From Gemmatimonadota bacterium (GTDB lineage Bacteria > GCA-2686955), in NCBI GenBank assembly GCA_002686955.1, contig NYZA01000058.1, positions 1 through 12,219 on the forward strand: DNA of 12,219 bases, written 5' to 3'. The position numbers and the translations under genes are program-made. How positions within the stretch are numbered: the stretch's first letter is position 1; each line of letters begins with the position of its first letter. Shown in pieces: positions 7,146 to 12,219 of the stretch. The notes beneath the pieces are model-generated. The model ran no database searches, was not told where the DNA came from, and saw only the letters and a list, made by a program, of their open reading frames with translations.

Positions 7146-9390
7146 ACCGTTCGTGTAACCCTGCGGCCATCGCGGGTGCGCGTCGTAGATCTCGTCCGAG
7201 AGCGCGGGGATTCCGGCGTCGATGCAGAGCGAGCCGGGTGCAAGGACGTGGCTGAGATAGCGATAGTCCATGAAGAGAGGGTCGGCATCGATATTCGCGA
7301 CACCGGGCCACCCGCCCTGGACATCCGAGTACCGCACGGTGGCTCCTTGTGGCTGGTCGTATATCGACTCTGGGAAGTTGTCCCACAAGATGCAGTTGGT
7401 CAGCACGGGCGCCGACACTCCGTTGACGCGGATGCCCCCACCGCGGATGGCCGAGTTTTCGACGAGCGTACAGTTGTTGATCCTAGGCGATGATGCTTGG
7501 CTGATCCGCATCGCGCCGCCGTCGTCCCCGTAGTTTCCAAGCATGAGACAGTTGGAGATCAGCGGGTTAGATCCGTTGACGACCTCTATCGCTCCCGAAT
7601 TGAACGATACATTGTCGCGGAGCACGCAATGAGAGACGATTCCGTCGGACTGGTAGATGAAGAGCGCGCCTCCTGCGTCGGCGTAGGAGCTGTTTCTTGC
7701 GAATACGCACTTGGCGATCGTCGGTGACGACCCGATAACCCCGATCGCCCCGCCCCAGAAACTGGCGTAGTTGTCTTCGAAGCGGGAGTTCGTGATCGTA
7801 GGAGACGCGTTGGTGATCGAGATGCCGGCGGCCCCCTGGGCGGTGTTGTCGACCACGTGACAACGATCGATCGTGATCGATGCCCCGTCGAGACACTGAA
7901 TCGCCCCTCCTTGCAGGTCGTGGCCGCGCCGCAACGTGATTCCCGCCACCGCCGTCTCCGCCGTGCCCGGGCCTATGAACTCGAACAATCCGCCCATGCT
8001 CGCTCCGTCCACAACCGTCGCCGCTACCGTAGTGGAGTCGCTGGGATCGGTGCCGAGCAGATCGATCGAGTGACGGCGAAGATAGATGCCGTGCTCTTCG
8101 TACGTTCCGGGGGAGAGCAGAATGGTGTCGCCGGTGCACGCGATCCTGAATGCCTCCCGAATCGTCGGTTGATCCTCGGGAACCCGCCACTCGACCGGCG
8201 AGTTGGCTCTCGGCGCATCGCAGCCCGCTCCGGTGGAGCCGACCAGCTCTCCACCGTCGAGGAGACAGGGGGAGTTGTCGCCGACACTCAGGTTTTCTCC
8301 CCGGCATCCGCCGTCACAGAAGAGAGGATCGTCGTCGAAATTGTCTTCACCGGGCCAACCTCCCTGCACGTCGGATCCGGTCACATCGACCGAACCCGCC
8401 TGGACGAAGATCTCGGCCGGGAGATCCTCCCAGAGCACGCACTCTTCTAGCTCCAGGCTGCCTGTGGTGCGGCCGTACACGGCGCCACCGGAGTCCCTCG
8501 CCCAGTTTCGGGTGAAGGTGCAGTTCGTGAAGCTCACCGTGGACTCGGCCTTCGCGTACAAGGCTCCGCCGTCGTCGTAGGCCCGGCCGTCGCTGATCGT
8601 CGTGAAAGACACGCTGAGGCTCGCGGTGTCCGAAACGTGAAACGCGCCCCCGTCGCTGTCCGCCCGGTTCCTCTGGATGGTGCAGCTCTCGATCGTGCTG
8701 GCGCTCGTTCCATCGGCGAAGACCGCCCCCCCGTCCTGCTCGGCCCAGTTGCGCAGGAGCAGGCATCGATCGACGGTGGCGGTAGAGGAGTCGGCGACCG
8801 CGAGCGCGCCCCCATTCTTCCTCACCCGGTTCGCCCTGAAGATGCTCGACTCGAAGCGCGGGGAGGAGCCCCCCTCGCAGTAGGCGCCTCCGCCCGACGA
8901 CAATCCGGTGCCGTACGCGGAGTTGTCCACGATCCGGCAGGAGACGATATCCGGGGATGCGTTGGAGCAGTAGACGCCGCCGCCGTGCTCATCCGCCAGG
9001 TTCCCGTCGATGAAGCAGTGGACGATGCTCGGAGCGGTCCCGACGCACACGACGCCCCCTCCGAAGCTCCCGTGACCGCCCGTCAGACTCAAGCCCGCGA
9101 GAATGCTGCCGCTTCCCTCACCTCCGGCGAAGGTCACAACGGAACCGGCTCCCGCCGCGTCCACGACCGTCGAGGCGACGACCGCCGTGTCCGATGGCGC
9201 CGTTCGCTCGCCCCCCGAAGTCGAGGGTCTCGACGTATGTGCCGGGGTGCACGAGAACCGAATCCCCCTCGCTCGCGGCATCGATCGCGTCCTGAATCTG
9301 GGTGAAGTCCCCCGGAACATCGAGGGTCAAGGCCGCGGCCGCCGCCGGAAACAGGGCCGCGCTCACGCGGATGAGGGTTCGTGATCGCAT
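7083..9390 (-). CDS. Secreted right-handed parallel beta-helix repeat protein, frameshifted near its 5' end
   Basis: This large exported beta-helix protein has about 770 residues if the frame is repaired. ATG 9390 opens with a signal peptide (MRSRTLIRVSAALFPAAAAA), then LTLDVPGDFTQIQDAIDAA and GDSVLVHPGTYVETLDFGG. At about 9205-9220, by a C6 run, the frame changes. The rest continues to 7083 in the frame that begins APSDTAVVASTVVDAAGAGS. The body has two homologous blocks of about 370-400 residues. Each has a 'VP.d...I..A...a..GD...l.PGTY.E' opening, eight or more GGGxxC / 'C.i..N.a' rungs, and a closing SDVQGGWPG...DPLF (about 8321-8375 and 7274-7328). The end, SRSDMGAYGGPRNAL, is a normal family terminus. 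There is no visible sorting domain. The frameshift looks like a short deletion of the expected strand between DFGG and TAPSD. It could be real or a sequencing error. Confidence 0.8.
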
Positions 9391-9572
9391 CTCTTCTCTC
9401 TCTTCGATCTCGTCGTGTCGCCATGGCCATTTCACCCCGATCGCACATCATAACGTAGTTTCGGCCACTTTATACGACCGCAATGTTGCGAAGAGAATCC
9501 GGGTTGGCCTCGGGTAGATCACCGTTGCCTGAAGACCCTCACCCCCTCGTCTAGGCCCCGGAGGTTCACCCC
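9391..9572. other. Divergent intergenic region between the beta-helix and protease genes
   Basis: These 182 bases must hold the start signals for both divergent genes. On the minus strand a TATGAT-like -10 lies about 60 bases before the ATG at 9390, without a convincing -35. That gene's purine-rich GAGAGAGAAGAG leader acts as a weak Shine-Dalgarno. On the plus strand GGAGG (9560-9564) serves the ATG at 9573. Confidence 0.4.
9533..9550 (+). repeat. Right copy of the 18-bp direct repeat flanking the minus-strand beta-helix gene
   Basis: AGACCCTCACCCCCTCGT pairs with the copy at 7077-7094 (16 of 18 identical), 2456 bases apart. It lies just upstream of the protease gene's ribosome binding site. 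Confidence 0.4.
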
Positions 9573-9899
9573 ATGGCCCTCACTTCGATCGCCCTGCTGA
9601 CCGGCGCTCTGCTGCTCGCGGCGCCCGCCCAAGCCCTGCCGAATATCGACCCCCTCTTCGAGGAAGAGCTGGCCGCCACACCCGCCGACGAGGGCCTGAC
9701 GGCCATCCTCTATCTGAGCGATTCGGTACCGGTCCGCCGACTCGCCGCCCAGCTCGAGCTGGAACGAGCCGATCGCGCGGCGCGCCACACCCGCATCGCC
9801 ACCACCCTTCGCCGACAGGCCCGCCGGACCCAGGCCGACCTGCGCCGCGCCTTCGACGCCTGGACCGGACCGGGCGAGATCTTCAGCTACCGGCCCTAA
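9573..9899 (+). pseudogene. S8 (subtilisin-like) protease, N-terminal fragment: signal peptide and propeptide
   Basis: ATG 9573 is preceded by GGAGG with 8-base spacing. The product begins with a clear signal peptide (MALTSIALLTGALLLAAPAQA), then LPNIDPLFEEELA and TAILYLSDSVP. A charged helical stretch rich in Arg and Ala (RRLAAQLELERADRAARHTR and on) ends at GEIFSYRP followed by TAA. This is the start of a secreted subtilase with an inhibitor-like propeptide. The frame closes 33 bases before the protease catalytic domain resumes one base out of phase. It is therefore the front half of a broken gene and not an independent small protein, although 108 residues could still be made and exported. 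Confidence 0.72.
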
Positions 9900-9900
9900 A

Positions 9901-10653
9901 GGTCTTCCGGCCGCCGAATGCTGGTTCGACGCGGTGAACGGCAGAGCCGAACCGTACGACGACGGCGGAATGTCGCCCACCCACGGCTCCCACACGATCG
10001 ACACCATGTGTGGCCTCGAGGCCGCCACCGCCGACACGATCGGCGTCGCCTTCGGCGCCCACTGGATCGCCGTCAAGACCTTCGACGCCTTCGGATCGGG
10101 CGCCACCGAAGACATACTCGCCGGCTTCGAATGGGCCGCCGACCCCGACGGCAACCCCTACACGGTCGACGACGTGCCGCACGTAATCTCCAACTCCTGG
10201 GGGCTGATCTACCCCTTCTGCGACCGCCAATTCTGGAGCGCGATGGACGCCGTCGAGGCAATGGGCGCGGCCGTGGTCTTCGCCGCGGGCAACGAGGGCG
10301 CCACCTTCCTCCACCTGCGCTCCCCAGCCGATCGCATAGCCACTCCCCTCAACGCCTTCGCCGTCGGCGCCACAAACGAGACCGAGGCGATCGCCAGCTT
10401 CTCGAGCCGCGGCCCCTCCCAATGCGACGGCCAAACGATCAAGCCCGAAGTCGCCGCACCCGGCGTCGATGTGCGCTCGATCCGCCGCGGCGGCTACGGC
10501 AATCTCTCCGGCACATCGATGGCTTGCCCCCATGCATCCGGAGCGATCGCTGTGCTCCGCCAGGTCGACCCGAACGCCTCGATCGACGAGCTCAAGGGCG
10601 CCCTCTATCTCAGCGCCCGCGACAAGGGCGCCCCGGGTGAGGACAACACTTAG
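9901..10653 (+). pseudogene. S8 (subtilisin-like) protease, catalytic-domain fragment lacking the catalytic Asp
   Basis: Sequence from 9901 (GLPAAECWFDAVNGRAEPYD) continues a subtilase catalytic domain. A gene caller would start at GTG 9934. Numbered from there, the catalytic His is H17 in SPTHGSHT, the oxyanion-hole Asn is N120 in FAAGNEGA, and the nucleophile is S195 in SGTSMACPHASG. SNSWG and FSSRGP are also present. The catalytic Asp (DTG/DSG) block and the end of the propeptide, which should lie between SYRP and GLPAAECW, are missing. An internal deletion of a few hundred bases with a frame change is the simplest reading. The C-terminus stops at GAPGEDNT, short of the usual '(Y)GWG...DA' helix, exactly where the fold-back repeat begins. 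Family identity is firm; activity is very unlikely. Confidence 0.82.
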
Positions 10654-10833
10654 GGTCCGCGCAGAAATAGCTAGTGACTTTGGCATCCCATCTGCACCCC
10701 ATCTCCGGCCGATCGGCGAGCTCCGAAATCCGCGAAATAGCGCTGCTATTCCTCTGGATTCGGAGCTCACCGATCGACCAGATCCGCGGCACATCCGGGC
10801 GCCAAAATCACTACCTATCTTTGCGCGGACCCT
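10652..10833. repeat. 182-bp fold-back element with 33-bp terminal inverted repeats (MITE-like)
   Basis: The first 33 bases (10652-10684, beginning AGGGTCCGCGCAGAAATAGC) and the reverse complement of the last 33 (10801-10833) agree at 29 of 33 positions. Symmetry continues inward: CGATCGGCGAGCTCCGAA faces CGATCGGTGAGCTCCGAA. At the centre AATAGC-GCT-GCTATT (10736-10750) closes the fold, so nearly the whole element can form one hairpin. It lies between the 3' ends of the truncated protease and mazG and overlaps mazG's last codons. No transposase frame is inside. It is longer than a Rho-independent terminator and has no T-tract. A miniature inverted-repeat or REP-like mobile element is the best guess. 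No clear target-site duplication is visible. Confidence 0.72.
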
Positions 10834-11623
10834 TCGCCTCGTCCCAGAGCCGGTCCATCTCTTCGAGCGTCGACTCCCGCGGCGTCTTTCCGCGCGCCTC
10901 GAGCCCCGCCTCGACATGGCGGAAACGCCGCTCGAAACGCTGATTCGTCTCGGTCAGCGCCACTTCAGGATCAACCCCGGCGAATCGCGCCACATTTACG
11001 GCGGCGAATAGAAGATCGCCCAGCTCCGCCTCGATCCGCCGGCTCGCGCTCGCATCGGGATCGGCGCCGCCCCGCTCGATCTCCGCCAGAAGCTCCCCGA
11101 CCTCTTCGTGCAGCTTCTCGATGGCCCCCTCCACCTTCGGCCAATCGAAACCGACCCTCGCCGCCCGGTCGCTCAGCTTCCGCGCCCGCACCAGCGCCGG
11201 CAGCGCCCGCGACACCCCGTCGAGCGCCGAAACCGTCCCCGCCACGCCCTCGCCTCGCTCGGCCTGCTTGATCTCTTCCCACTGCGCAACAACCCCTTCG
11301 GCCGTGCACACCTCCGCCTCGCCGAACACGTGTGGGTGGCGACGGATCAGCTTCTCGCACGCGGCCCGCGTCACATCGTCGAAGCTGAATTCCCCCGCCG
11401 CCGCACCCAGCTCGGCATAAAAGATGATGTGGAAGAGCAGATCGCCCAGCTCGTCGACCGTGGCGGGCGTATTCCCCTCCTCGATCGCCTCGCAGAGCTC
11501 GTACGCCTCCTCGATCGTGTGGTGTCGCAGCGAGGCCAAAGTCTGCTCGCGGTCCCAGGGGCAACCGCCGGGCCCCAGTAGCCGCTCCATGATCCGTCTC
11601 AGGTGGTCGAAATCGTGACTCAT
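10811..11623 (-). CDS. mazG: Nucleoside triphosphate pyrophosphohydrolase MazG
   Basis: MazG hydrolyses (d)NTPs to NMPs and pyrophosphate, a housekeeping and stress-modulating activity. The 270 residues match the two-domain bacterial form (E. coli about 263). Visible features are RIMERLLGPGGCPWDREQTL (10-29), the first domain's metal motifs EEAYELCEA (38-46) and DELGDLLFHIIFYAEL (57-72), KLIRRHPHVFGE (91-102), QWEEIKQ, then the second domain's KLHEEVGELL (170-179) and IEAELGDLLFAAVNVAR (197-213). ATG 11623 is chosen because MazG proteins begin a few residues before this RLLxPxGGCPWDxxQT block; the longer frame to 11980 has no family sequence. There is no Shine-Dalgarno, and a TATGAT lies just upstream. 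The last residues (GPRKDR) and the stop are read from the right arm of the fold-back repeat, so the extreme C-terminus is probably not ancestral. Confidence 0.93.
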   Translation of the reverse strand: MSHDFDHLRRIMERLLGPGGCPWDREQTLASLRHHTIEEAYELCEAIEEGNTPATVDELGDLLFHIIFYAELGAAAGEFSFDDVTRAACEKLIRRHPHVFGEAEVCTAEGVVAQWEEIKQAERGEGVAGTVSALDGVSRALPALVRARKLSDRAARVGFDWPKVEGAIEKLHEEVGELLAEIERGGADPDASASRRIEAELGDLLFAAVNVARFAGVDPEVALTETNQRFERRFRHVEAGLEARGKTPRESTLEEMDRLWDEAKGPRKDR

Positions 11624-11629
11624 GAGGGG

Positions 11630-11635
11630 ATCATA
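11630..11635 (-). promoter_or_regulatory. Candidate -10 box for a leaderless mazG transcript
   Basis: TATGAT on the minus strand (11635 to 11630) ends 6 bases before the A of the mazG ATG. Transcription would then start at or next to the start codon. This agrees with the absence of any Shine-Dalgarno there (the leader reads CCCCTC). No -35 is evident. Confidence 0.4.
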
Positions 11636-11881
11636 GGGGATCGGGGGAGGGGGAAGAGGCGGATTGAGGCGCTGGGCCGCTTCCGGCACTCGATTGCCGG
11701 TGCCACGCATGCGCGACCGCCGCGCGCGGTGAAGAGGCTGGGCCGCCACCGCTTTTGAACGCGTGAGCGAGGTGGGTGTCTCCTCCACTTTTCTCCAAGG
11801 AGATGGAATCGATCGGCGACGAAGGTCCCAGTCGCGGAAACGATCCGCGCCAACCCGCCTCCACGGAAAAAGGAGAATCTC
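11636..11881. other. Divergent intergenic region between mazG and the edge gene
   Basis: About 245 bases lie upstream of the mazG -10 and of the rightward edge gene. Open frames here are extensions of neighbouring frames without family-like sequence. A short symmetrical TCTCC-AA-GGAGA occurs near 11795-11806. No clear promoter for the rightward gene was found. Confidence 0.35.
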
Positions 11882-12219
11882 ATGTTGCGAATCGACCGTT
11901 TCGCGGAGCTCGCCGTTCCGACTCTCGCTCTGCTGGCAACTGCTGCGTACGGACAGATCAAGGAATGGCTGAGCCCGCATTATTCAGCGAAACGCTACTA
12001 CGCCGACGCAGATCCGCACGTGGCACGCGGGTGGGTGGGGCGCTACGAGTGTGCATTCCTGATCGGCTTTCATGAGAAGACCGATTCTGGTCGATGGGTC
12101 TGTACGAGGATCGAGGGAAGGGAAGGGTCCGCTCGCCATGCTTCTATCCGCACTCTGATTGGATCGCGCTCGATCCGGTGCAATATGGGGTCCGACCAGC
12201 GTGGGTGCTGCAATCTCGA
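11882..12219 (+). CDS. Unrecognised secreted-type protein, 5' part (runs off the window)
   Basis: ATG 11882 follows a strong Shine-Dalgarno (AAGGAG, 11870-11875, 6-base spacing), and the frame stays open to the window end (112 codons). The N-terminus is a plausible signal peptide or anchor (RFAELAVPTLALLATAAYGQ). The sequence after it begins IKEWLSPHYSAKRYYADADP, then GWVGRYECAFLIGFHEKTDSG. I do not recognise the family. From about 12100 this frame becomes Arg/Ser-rich. Another frame reads more naturally there (SPCFYPHSDWIALDPVQYGV and on), so a frameshift near 12095-12110 is possible. The start is well supported; the downstream reading is uncertain. Confidence 0.55.
   Translation, partial: MLRIDRFAELAVPTLALLATAAYGQIKEWLSPHYSAKRYYADADPHVARGWVGRYECAFLIGFHEKTDSGRWVCTRIEGREGSARHASIRTLIGSRSIRCNMGSDQRGCCNL

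Noticed and set aside
10652-10833. Rho-independent bidirectional terminator for the convergent protease and mazG genes
   Set aside because: The palindrome spans 182 bp, lacks a T-tract and overlaps the mazG coding end; a mobile fold-back element fits better, though it may still affect termination.
10811-11980. MazG starting at 11980 with a 119-residue N-terminal extension
   Set aside because: The extension is Arg/Ser/Pro-rich without family similarity; MazG proteins start just before the GGCPWDREQT block, matching ATG 11623.

Overview
The window is GC-rich bacterial DNA with short intergenic gaps, signal-peptide-bearing beta-helix proteins and a subtilisin-type protease. The two beta-helix genes carry blocks such as 'SDVQGGWPG...DPLF' and a terminal 'DMGAYGGP'. 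I associate these with secreted repeat proteins of uncultured candidate phyla (Eisenbacteria or Latescibacteria-like), but this taxonomic guess is weak. No rRNA, tRNA or CRISPR array was seen.

Left part (1-2286). A compact AbrB/MazE-like antitoxin and PIN-family toxin pair (273-940) has a good sigma70-like promoter and an adjacent perfect inverted repeat that could be its operator. The two genes overlap as TTGA. After about 400 bases with no gene comes a decayed integron-integrase-like tyrosine recombinase (1345-2286). It has a frameshift, an in-frame 16-bp direct repeat and no C-terminal catalytic residues.

Centre-left (2287-5809, minus strand). A three-gene operon is read in the order ADP-ribosylglycohydrolase-fold hydrolase, S-methyl-5-thioribose-1-phosphate isomerase (mtnA), S-methyl-5-thioribose kinase (mtnK). 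The first two genes overlap by ATGA and the last two are 14 bases apart. MtnK and MtnA are consecutive steps of methylthioribose (or 5-deoxyribose) salvage. The hydrolase in first position raises the possibility that it releases the sugar that the other two process.

Centre (5810-9550). A gene-poor stretch holds a 39-codon stub of lipoyl synthase (lipA). Next comes a secreted beta-helix gene (6525) that breaks off at about 7070, where it meets head-on the 3' end of a second, longer beta-helix gene on the minus strand (7083-9390). The second gene has two homologous blocks and a frameshift near its 5' end.

Right part (9573-12219). An S8 (subtilisin-like) protease has lost the middle of its gene, including the catalytic Asp. 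Its 3' end abuts a 182-bp fold-back element with 33-bp terminal inverted repeats (10652-10833). The convergent mazG gene ends inside the right arm of that element and looks leaderless. At the right edge, an unrecognised secreted-protein gene begins at 11882 with a strong ribosome binding site and runs off the window.

The recurring theme is breakage: five genes are truncated, deleted or frameshifted, and one compact palindromic repeat is present. This is either a decaying accessory region or partly an assembly artefact. The intact units are the toxin-antitoxin pair, the hydrolase-mtnA-mtnK operon and mazG.
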